Assembly: GCA_013397075.1 (NCBI GenBank)
Contig: VWZS01007619.1
Location: 364,539 to 428,538, forward strand
Reading direction: 5' to 3'
DNA: 64,000 bases
Source: Rhabdornis inornatus
Lineage: Eukaryota > Chordata > Aves > Passeriformes > Rhabdornithidae
The translations under genes and the position numbers were made by a program. The stretch's first letter is position 1. Each line of letters starts with the position of its first letter. Below the pieces are notes generated by a model. The model searched no databases, was not told the origin of the DNA, and saw nothing but the letters and a program-made list of their open reading frames with translations. Of the stretch, positions 26,461 to 36,600 are shown in pieces.

Positions 26461-29400
26461 CACAAGATAATTTTTCAATCTATGTGGGTGTTTTTTTCTC
26501 TTCTCATTTAAACATATGATTATGTTAAATAAGGGATCTCATGTCAGGTATTCCATGGCACTATCTAAAACCACAGCCCTGAGCAGCTGCCTTAGAGGAG
26601 GGATTCTTCACCCCAGCAGTTTTCAGAGAGATGGTTATAAAGATGCCTCTCCTTTTTGCAAGATCCAGTGCACAAGTAATGACAAATAGAATCTTCTCCC
26701 TTAAGTAAACAGCACCTCATTCTCCATAACTAACCCCTGGACATTTTGTCAAAACCCTCCCCACCCACAGGCCATGCAAGAGTCATGCCAGTCATGTTAA
26801 TAAACAGCTTCACTTACCACCTGCCGGGATTTCAGTCCTTATTTTGACTGGATTAAAAAAAAAAAGGCATAAATGCCATTTTATTTAATAAAAGATAAAT
26901 TGAAAAAATACCTTAGCAGACAAGCTGGTAAGTAAAAGCAGTTGTATTTGCTATAGCAGCCCAGCTAAAATGAGCACTGGCATCCCTCCTGCAGTAACAT
27001 CTTAAACATAACAATAGAAAAGCAAGTTAGAATTACTGAATAATTCAGGTTGGAAGGGACTTCAGTACATTATCTAGTCCAATCCCCTACTCATAACAAG
27101 GCTAACTTTGATGTTAGATCAGATGGTTCCTTTATTTTGGCTAATTTATTTTTATATACATATGAAAGCATACACATACCTACATGTATGAAATCATCAC
27201 CTACCCAGTGATGATTTCTTCAGTTTTTCGTGGATGACCTTCAAAGTAGAATGTGCTGCATAGCTTCACTTACAAACATTAACAGAGAGCCTTATTTCAG
27301 AGCAAGTTATTTTTCTCCATATTCTTTCTAGGTATTTGGAATTTCAAAGCTGCAACTGTAAATTTGGTCCTTGAAAATGCTCCTTGGAAACTGTTGTTTA
27401 GTCCCAGTATTTGCAATCCAAGATACCCAGCCAGCAACTAGACCCCACAAAGCTGCTGGCTCACTCCCCTTTCCAGCAGGGCAGGAGAACTGGAAGACTC
27501 AAACTTGTGAGTCGAGATAAAGACAGTTTAATATGACAGAAAATAAAATAATAATCATGATAGTATATACAAACTCAGTGATGCACAATGCAGTTTTTCA
27601 CCACTTACTTACTGACTGATGCCCAGGCAGTTCCCAAACTGTGGCCCCTGGTCACCTTTTCCTCAGTTTATTTACTGAGGATGATGCCATTTAGTATGGA
27701 AAAATCTTTGGCCAATTGGGATCAGCTGTCCCAGCTGCGTTTCCCCTCCCACCCCAGCTTCTTGCTGGCAGGTTATGAGAAGCTGAAAAGTCCTTGACAA
27801 TAGTGTAAACACTATTTAGAAACAACTAAAAACATGAGTGTGTTATCAGCATTGTTCCCATCCTAAATCCAAAGCACAGCTCTGTACCAGCTACTAGGAA
27901 GAAAATTAACTCTATTCCAGCCAAAATCAGGACAAAACAGTTTAACTGATCCTTAAATACAACAGTGGGATCTTAGAGAAAATCAAGCTATAAACCTTTC
28001 AGTGCCATCATAACTATAAATCTTTCAATGTCCATTATTTTGGGAAAGATGATACTGCTTCAGGTAACTAAACAATGTCCTAGCCATCACCTCTAAAGCA
28101 GAAAAGGAGTCAGTCATATGAAGGCATATGTCTTTAAAAACATTAAGTTGAAAGCACAAATGGAAGTAAGTTGCAGAGAACACTCGTGTCCTCAACTTTA
28201 ACCTCCAAATAACACTTTAAAGGCAAGTGTCTAGCCCTTGCTTTGCTCAAATTATGCTGTGCATTCCATCTTGCTAAAAATACATAAAAAATAAACTGTG
28301 GAACAGAGATAAGTAAAAATTGTCTCTTCAGAAAGCAGTGCCATGCAACACTCACTTGCTAATTGCCATGCAGCACAAGTCTAATCTTTGCTTTCAGAAA
28401 GGGTTCTTTGCCAGTACTGCTGCTGTTCTGCATCTGAGCTGCAAAGTTCACACTGCTGCTCTGTAACACGGTCACTTCAGTGCCCAAATCCTTCTTTTCT
28501 TATTTGATCTTCTAGTTCTTTAAAGACAACTGCAGAGACATTAGTATACTCTGGCCCCAGTCTTTTTAAGATTTGTGCTTTTACCTTGCTGTACACTTTG
28601 TCTGCAGTCCCACTGATGTTACCTGTATGTGCTTTAGTGTGTTCCAACAGACCTGGCAGAATTTAATCTGATTTTTGCCTTTTATTCTGGACATTTTTTA
28701 GAGAAGGATTAAAATCAGGTTAAGAAAATAGAGCTGGTTAGTGAAGTTCTTCCTTAAAGGCAGAAGAAAAGGATTTTTTTGTACTCAGCTGGACTCCCCA
28801 CAGTTCTAGTCCCAGAACTGATGCTGACATTTCTGACTCTTACAATACCTGTGCTTAAGCCAAATTTTCATCTGACGGGTATCTTATCCCCAGGAGGCAG
28901 CCACAGATACTTAGGGAATGACAATGACAGGTCACAGAGAGAATCCTTCCCCAAACCACTTGCATGCCTGTTAAATCAGAATGAATTACTGTACCTCTTA
29001 ATTAGCCAGCCATAGCTCTTATTTGGCATGTACAAATGCTGAGGAAAACAATTCCTGAGTGAGAGAACTTACCATCTGAAAGACAGACAGTCCTACAACA
29101 GATTTGTCTGCTGCAGACAAGCTCTGCATTGCAGAGGCAGAAGCAAAATTTGGCCCTCATATTCAAAAGGTTGTAGTTCTGGCTTTTGGCTCATGCTTTG
29201 TTATATAAGAAAAAGGAAAGGAAGTGTTCATCTAATTGCTCAGTTTCCAGATGACATTTGTTAATTATCCAGAGTACTTCTATAGCTTTTCCCACTGAAA
29301 GGGCTTACATACCTGTGTTTTCTCCTTCCGCTAAAGAAGTGTTAGCAGCTCCACTTGAAGGGAGAAACAATGAGGTGGCTCAAACAGCAGATGTGCTGAG

Positions 29401-29871
29401 CGATACCCCACACTCCTCTGAGACCACTGGTGTCCAAGAGCCATGTCTGGCACTGCCAAGGAGGAACTGGCAGCAGAGTCCAGCTTGCCCAAATCCCATC
29501 TTCTGTATTTGTCAGAGGACTGCTCTGTTGTAATGTAATAACTGCGAGCTGAATTGATTCCTGCATTTCACATTGTGGCAAAATTACATAAAGAGTTATT
29601 ATTTTCTTCATTGGGATTCGCTTTTATTGTGTAACTATTTTGTTCTGAGCAAGCACAGTTTGCCAGGGGTCTTCAGGGAGCGCATTCACAAAGCCCCATC
29701 TTCCCTCCACATGTCAGGTAAGGACAGCATCTCTGCTGAAGCTGCTTGCCACCACAATCACATCTGATCTATAAAAGGTAAATCCCAAGTGTGATCACTC
29801 AAGTGCTCTGAGTAAGTTACAATTGGAAAAAATTATTTTAATTATATGTTGCTTGGACTGTCCTTTTTCAG
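26461..29871. other. Spacer between CCDC186 and TDRD1, left part
   Basis: Mostly AT-rich sequence with one reversed CR1 fragment near 27.03-27.13 kb. No convincing gene was found. A 91-codon frame at 29258-29533 and its antisense partner have no family signature. Confidence 0.5.
27026..27130 (-). mobile_element. CR1 LINE 3' fragment, reversed
   Basis: The plus strand reads AATTCAGGTTGGAAGGGACT followed by a CTAGTCCAATCCCC-like phrase, the reverse complement of the CR1 3' end. It is short and diverged. Confidence 0.8.
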
Positions 29872-29964
29872 CATGTAGTACAGTGATGTCTCAGCTGGTT
29901 CCTAGGCATTTAGATCCTAGAGCTCGTGACAGACTGGTACAGTTATTACAGAACCTACATGTAG
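29872..29964 (+). other. Exon-like segment, unidentified
   Basis: 93 bases lie between a strong acceptor (TCCTTTTTCAG, ending 29871) and a strong donor (GTAG|GTAAGC at 29964/29965). In one frame the segment is open and contains an ATG at its ninth base block followed by SQLVPRHLDPRARDRLVQLL, a charged helical-looking peptide. The frame is also open upstream. It lies in the spacer ahead of TDRD1 on the same strand. It could be an alternative upstream TDRD1 exon, an exon of an unannotated transcript, or chance. I do not recognise the peptide. Confidence 0.3.
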
Positions 29965-30094
29965 GTAAGCCCAAAGCTCTTGCTAACAATTGCAGGCAAG
30001 TCACACCAGTCTCGTGCAGCTCCTGGGATGTCACTCCTGATCAGCCTCCATGCTAAGAGCACTCTCCTCAGTTACCTCTGACACTCGGTTACCC

Positions 30095-30830
30095 CGCAGG
30101 GAGACCTGGATAGGCTGGAAGAGTGAGCTAACAAGAACCTTATTAAGTTCAACAAGGTCAAGTGTAATGTCTTGCACCTAGAAAAATGTAATCCAGAAGT
30201 GCAGCACAGGCTGGTATCTACCCATCTGAGGAGCAGCTCTGTGTAACAAGCAGCTGGTGGACAAGCAGCTCACCATGAGTGAACAGGATGCTGCTGCAGC
30301 AAAGAAAGCCAACAGGATGCTGGGCGGCAACAAGGGCACCCCAGCACAGATAAAGCAGCATTTGCCCCACTCAGTGCTTGCTAGGCTACACCTGAAATGC
30401 TGTGTTTCACTTTTGGTCCCTGCTACACAACAGAGATGTGGACAGGCTGGAGAGGGACCAGAGAAGAGCCACAAAGAACATCAAGGTTTGAGAAGCTTGA
30501 CATAGAAAGAACAGCAGAGAGAAATGGGCTTGCTCTGCTGTCAGAAGAGAGGCTCAGTGGAGGCTTTATCCTCACATTCCAGTATTTAAAGGGTGGCTAC
30601 AAAGAAGATGGAAATTCCTTTTTTTTATATGGACCCCCATGCAAAAGACAAGGGGTAATGGATACAAATAATTTCTGGGGAGATTCCAGTTAGACACAGG
30701 AGCAAAATGTTTCACAATAGGAAAAATCAGCCATTGGAATAATCTCCCCAAGGAAGTGGTGAATTCCCCAGCACTGGACAATTTTAAGATTCAGCTGGAC
30801 AGGGTGCTGTGTCATCTTGTGTAGATGTTT
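30095..30830 (+). mobile_element. CR1 LINE fragment (~730 bp)
   Basis: CR1 body and tail on the plus strand: a GACCTGGATAGGCTGGA-like phrase, AAGTTCAACAAGGTCAAGTG, GTCCCTGCTACACAACAGAG, then CCAAGGAAGTGGTGAATTCC and CAGCTGGACAGGGTGCTG. The final terminal motif is missing. Its reading frames are broken by stops, so it is a dead copy. Confidence 0.88.
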
Positions 30831-31884
30831 TAAGCTACAAAGACAGCCTAATATTTTTGAGAGAGATTTGAATGACAGAGAAATATTTCTTAGTGCCTTA
30901 CTGGTATTAGTTCTTCCTAGGATTATTGGGCTAATTTTAGAAGAGTGGAACAAGGGACAGGGAGATGATGAAGGCCATATGATCATGATAACCCTGTCTC
31001 CCTGCATTCTCTCACATACAAGAGTGCCTACTCTGATATGCAATGCTGAGCAATTTGGCACGTGAATTTCTTGAAATCCCACCAAATCCCACCTAATTTT
31101 CCTTCTTCTTGTAAGAGCAGCCTCCGATCCACTCAGTTTCTGCTCAGGCTGGAGCTGGGGGCTGGAGGTTCATGTGAGCCAGGAAGAGTCTTCCCTCTGA
31201 CTTCAGTAGGTAGTATCTAAAGCACTGAGAGAAAACACAGCAGCCCTCAGCTGTGTTGTTCACTTTTCTTTTGAGAATGCTTACTTTGGCAGACAGGATC
31301 CTAGACTTAAACACAGATGATTTAGACTGAAGTGCTGTCACAGCCAGATGCCAAATGACTTAAGGCAAAATAGCTATGCTTCAGTTACTTCTCTGTGAAC
31401 AGAGATAATTATTCCCTGCTGTACAGAACATATAACAATAAAATCCATCACTGATTTTATACACTTTAATAAGTACAACAATGTAGGCACTAAAATAGAT
31501 CTGATTATTTTTGGTGAAAGCTTAATTGCAAAGCACTGAGAACACCTGAGATCATGTCTGAGTAGTAGCATAAAACTGCAGCAGTCTTGAGGATGAAGTG
31601 TATTTTCCCATTAAAACAGAAGCATGGAGGTGGGAAACAAGAGTTGAAGAAAAGGAGAAAACACCTTGTATAGAAAAGAAAGAGGAAAGAGGACAAAGGA
31701 AAATGAGAATAGGTTGGAAACGGGAGATGAAGTGATGTATGTTCTTGGCTGCAGGGCAAAATTCAAATACTTTAAAATACAAATGCATCAATTTTATTAT
31801 CAAATTTCAGCTTTTTGCATAGCTCTCTCAGCCATTTTCTGAATTGGTATGAAATAAATTGGGGTTACTGGTACAACCGTGGGT

Positions 31885-32222
31885 AATTATGGCCACAAGA
31901 GATGCTCAGAGGCCTGGAGCACCTCTGCTATGGGGTCAGGCTGGGAGTTGGGGCTGTTCATCCTGGAGAAGTCTCCGGGGATACCTGAGAGCACCCTCCA
32001 GTACCTAAAGGTACAAAAGAGCTGAAGAGGGACTGTTTACAAGGGCATATAGTGACTGGACATGGGGGAAGTGGCTTCAAACTGAGAGAGGACGGGTTTA
32101 GATTAGATATTGGGGAAAAATCCTTTGATGTGAGGGTAGTGAGGCCCTGACACAGGTTGCCTAGAAAAGCTGTGGATGCCCCAGCCCTGGAAAGTGTTCA
32201 AGGCCAGGTTGACTGGGGCTTG
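31885..32222 (+). mobile_element. CR1 LINE 3' fragment next to the TDRD1 CpG island
   Basis: Phrases such as GGAGCACCTCTGCTATGG, TTCATCCTGGAGAAG, GAGGCCCTGACACAGGTTGC and GTGTTCAAGGCCAGGTTG are diagnostic for CR1. It ends about 20-30 bp before the GC-rich island that precedes TDRD1. Confidence 0.88.
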
Positions 32223-32244
32223 CAGTTACCTGCACTAGGCATAG

Positions 32245-32960
32245 GCTCCTCGGGCCGCGCCTCACGGGCCGCGATGGCCTCACGCAGCACATGGCCCCGC
32301 TCCGCCCCTGAGGGTCGGGGTCCCGCCTGGGCGGGGCGGAATGAGCGCCACGGAGCCGCTGGGACCGGCTGGAGACGGCCCTGGCCTCCGGGGGTCGCTG
32401 GTTGCTCTGTTCCCGACGGTCCTCGAGTGAGCAGCCCGCCCTGATTCCCGCGTGGGACGGCGGGGAGGCGGCCCGGGGTGAGCGCAGCGGCGCTGTGAGG
32501 GACGAGAGGGGCAGGGGCGGCCCGCGGTGAGCGCTGCTCTGAAGGGCGAGAGGGGCAGGGGCGGCCTGGGGTGAGCGGAGCTGTCAGGGCAGAGAGGGGC
32601 AGGGGCGGCCCGGGGTGAGCGGAGCTCTGAGGGGAGAAAAAGGGGCAGGGGCGGCCCGGGGTGAGCGCGGCTCTGAGGGGAGAAAAAGGGGCAGGGGCGG
32701 CCCGGGGTGAACGCGGCTATCGGGCAGGAAAAGGGGCAGGGGCAGCCCGGGGTGAGCGGCGCTGTGAGGGGAGAGAGGGGCAGGAGGCGGCCCGGGGTCA
32801 GCGCCGTTCTTCGGGGCGAGAGGAGCAGGAGGCGGGCGTTTCGCTGTCCCCCGGGAAAGGAACCGGGGGTGAGCGCTTTGCTGAGGGGAGAGAGGGCCAG
32901 AGGTGGCGGGGTTGGCTGTGAGCTTGGCTGGAGGCCGTGGGACGGGGCTGTCTGATTTTA
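32245..32960 (+). promoter_or_regulatory. CpG island, probable TDRD1 promoter and 5' UTR exon region
   Basis: GC-rich, CG-dense block about 0.7-1.4 kb upstream of the first recognised coding exon of TDRD1, on the expected side. TDRD1 genes usually begin with a non-coding exon. The island contains many GGTGAGC sequences able to act as 5' splice sites, so the true exon 1 donor cannot be chosen from sequence. In mammals the TDRD1 promoter is silenced by methylation in the soma and is germline-active; whether that holds here cannot be seen. Confidence 0.6.
32470..32920 (+). repeat. ~45-bp GC-rich minisatellite, about 9 units
   Basis: The unit core is GGGGTGAGCG, then a GCTCTGAGGGGAGA-like stretch and GGGGCAGGGGCGGCCC. 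GTGAGCG-type phrases start at 32478, 32527, 32571, 32615, 32661, 32707 (GTGAACG), 32752, 32797 (GTCAGCG) and 32869. Spacing is 44-49 bp, except the last at 72. The plus strand is strongly G-rich and each unit carries a consensus-like 5' splice site. The open frames running through it have no independent coding support. Confidence 0.9.
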
Positions 32961-33633
32961 TTCTGAATTACTTAAAGCGACTTAACTTTGATAGCGCCTG
33001 TTTAATTGCGGTTGTGGAAGGCGCGTTTCTGGTGGAGCTGGTTTGCAGTGTCACTTCGAAGACTACTCTGCTTTATTCACAGGTTTATTTTAGTTTGTTT
33101 TCTCCTATACTCTTCTTTAAAGTAATTATATTGCGTCTTAGCATTTGGAAAGCAGGTGCTGAAAATGCATTTCGGCAGAGCCCAGGGCATTGTTTCCCCT
33201 CAGGCAGCCGCTGTTTGCGCAGTGATTCCCCTGAGACTCCCGGGCATAAGGAACCCAGGAGTGTGCTTTTTATTACTACAAACTTTTCTAACAAAAGTAC
33301 AGCGAGGTCTCCTCCAGAGACACAGCGGGCTTCACGTGCAGGTGTTGATGGCCCCTCCTACTTGTCCGTGTGTTCCTCTCCTAAAGAAATTTTCATCGTT
33401 TAACTGCAGTATTCATTGTTGAGTTCTTTAACGCAGAAAGTGCTTTGCTGTTCAAACAAAAGAAATAGATAGTAGAGAATTAGCTTTCCAAAATGAATGC
33501 TTAAATATATCTTCAGAATATAACCCAAAAATACTTTAATTTGTGTGCCTGCCTGAATTAATCTTTAAATCCATGCTTTTGCAGTTACCTGGCCCTCAGC
33601 CACCTTTGGTCATACTCTAATGGCAACCTTTAC

Positions 33634-36600
33634 ATGATGGCAGAACCGCTTAATCTTCAACATAATGAAGTTGCAGATGCAGATTTAAGCAACAGGGTCA
33701 CAGGTACCAACTTACTGTTGAAAAGCTTTTAATTTGAGGCTGAGTTTCTGAAATATCTATCAAAATCCAATATTTTGTAACCAAACAATACAGGGTATTT
33801 TTGACAAATGTAGAAACAGTATAGAAAGTTTTAACAGCAGCACAAGTGCAATAAGAGAGACTTTGTCCTAAGCTTGACTTTATTCTTCTGTGATTGTGTA
33901 TGTGCTTTATTATTGGTACACATCATCAGTATGAGTATGGCTTATAAATACAACTCCTAATTATCCAAACTTGTGCCTGCTGAAATGCCTCAGAAACTAA
34001 AAAAAAACACCAGAATAGGTGAAGCGTTAAGGAATTTGGACCAATAAGCGGGAGTTGGAGTTCCTTCAGCAATGTTTCTTGTCTCTTAAGTGCCTCTGTA
34101 CTCTCTGATCCATGTTCTCTTATTGCAAGTTGGGGAGAGGGGAAGGCTTCATTCTGGGAGATCTGAACTAGCTTTATGTACAAACGTCTTGGGTCTGGAG
34201 AGTTAATGAAATTTGATTTCATGTTTGGCTAGAGTTTTAGTTCAGGCAGAGTTCACAAGATTAACTTGCTTCCAGATGGGAAAAAAAGGCCATGTAGGCT
34301 TTATGTTGTCTCAGTGGAGACCTTGGACAGGCCTGCCAGACTAAGATTTGAATGGCATATGTAGCCTAGAACAGAAACAAATTCTTTGTAGGTGGATAAA
34401 AACAGAGTTCCTACTATACTGGTATGCAGGCTCAGCTGAATATCTTCTAAGAGTTGTTCGGTAAAGAAAAACTCACAGGAAAGACCACAAGGTTTATAAG
34501 GCACTCACTGCAAAGTCAGAATCTCTTGTTTCAGAGAGTTTTGTTTCTCAGTATTGAGTCATAAGCACAGAAGGTGAAACTGTTGTTTTAATAATACCAC
34601 TGATTGCATTATCAAATAAATGCAGTAGAATGAAAACAGGAGATTTCCAGAGTGTGTCATGGTCTAAGCATCTCCGTTTGCTCAGATGTAGGAGTAGCCA
34701 AGAGCCTTGTTTCTTCCTGCAAATATTCCGTAACATAGGCATGTGTTAGTGTTGTTAATCAGATCCCTTTGCAAATACTTCTGCTTCTAGGAAGTTCTAT
34801 GGAAGACAAAACTGGTAGAGAGAACTGCATAGCTGCAGCTGATAAAGAAAATACTGTGAGTTATTTCACTTTATAGTTGCCCCAAGTATTCTGAGCATTT
34901 CTAGATAGCAGGAATTATCAGCATGTATTTCTCTTTCTAGAACTTAGAATTTTTGTCTCCTTTTGTTGTCATATTGTTGTATACTAGAATATTTCTACCC
35001 TAATGGGCAGCTTTTTTCCAGCAGGAATGACTTAAGGTTTTTTTTTCCACAGGTGTCACATTTTAATTGGATTAACGGGAAGCCAAAGAAATCGCAATGC
35101 TCCTCTAAGAGTGCTTTTTCTATTTGCTATGATAAGAGTTTCTTGAGTTTGTTAGTACCACCCCCTAAAGGGGGCACTTGCCATCGTTGTGGTCTGTTTG
35201 GTAAGTGCTTGCTGTCCTGTAGTCTGTGACATACAGTACGTTTGTCAGTGAAACCAGATCAGCTTTGCTCAGAAACATCTTTAAGTGGACGTCAATTTTT
35301 AACTCTCAGACCCAAGTATAGACTATTCAGAACATAGTTGGAGTAACAGAACTGACAAGCAGAAGAGAGCATTTCTTTATCAAAAGTGGTGGGGTTTTTT
35401 ACCTTAAATGTAGAAGGAATTTGGGATATTTGGGCAGCAAGGTCTGATAGCTGTATGTGGATACAAATACCTATTTTTATTTGCAGGGGAGCTGGTTTGT
35501 AAAGCAGTTATTTAAACAGTTGTTCCTTTAATATGTGTTTTGCTTAGACTTCTCTTGTCTTTTTTTTTTGTTTGTTTTAGGAAAACTCAGATGTTCACAG
35601 TGTCTGCAAACATACTATTGCTCTGCAGATTGTCAGAAGAAAGATTGGGCAGCACACAGAGTAGTTTGTGAGCCCCGTAAACAGAAGTAAGTTTATTGAA
35701 AGTTCTGCTAAATAATCTTCACAGAAACACAATGTCCCTCCCACTACACCATAAATGGCCATGGGAAGGCGCTATTACAGTAAAATACGTTGCTTATTTT
35801 TAGGCTAGTGCTGCATTATCTTATGCCTGTCATTATTATGTATTACTATATTTGTAATTCTGCATTTTAGTGACTAAGGGTTGGCAAAAATCACATATTA
35901 TGAACACAGCCTTTTATCTGTTTGCAAGTAAGTTGTATTATTAATGCTACTTGTCAGTCTTTGGTTCTTCAAATTGACATGTTTTTCTTTGATTACAGTT
36001 TAAGTAATAGCAAAACCAAGACGGGGGTTTATCTTAAGGTATGGAATACAATTTTGACTATGTCTTGTTGGATCTACTGTGAGTGAGTGGCAGTGTGCTT
36101 CATTTATCTGTACAGGAAAGGAACAAGTTGCTGCTTTTAGAAAGATCAATGCCTCAAATGAAAAGTTACTGGGAGAAGCATTCAGAAAATTTTTACTTCT
36201 AGAGCTCTTAAAAGCACTATCAGACAACCCTGCTTTTTTTTTGATAAAAACATTTGTGAAAAAGTTAAAAATCAAGACATGTATGATGTTGCTAGAGAAA
36301 TACTGTGGGAAGGAAACAGATGTAGCGTGTCCAATTCAGAAAACTTCTGGTGTCTTGTTTCTGCGAAAAAATCATGAACTGACTTTTAGAGCCTTGGAAA
36401 TTTATTAGAAAAGGACATTTAATGTAGTGTTATACAGTAACAGATGCAGATAAGCTGTTGTTTCTTTGCTGTAAAAGGAGCTAAAGATGACACAGTTCTT
36501 TGTAATGTGTTGAAGCCTCTCTTGATCTTACTTTGAGCCAAACATTTCTTCCAGTCTTCCTTTGAACTCTTCTGCAGGAGTTGATTTTTCTGTCTTTGTG

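Noticed and set aside
32661..33403. Arg/Gly-rich frames through the minisatellite and downstream
   Set aside because: The repeat unit is not a multiple of three throughout, so frames change between units and there is no constraint pattern. The conserved TDRD1 frame starts later.
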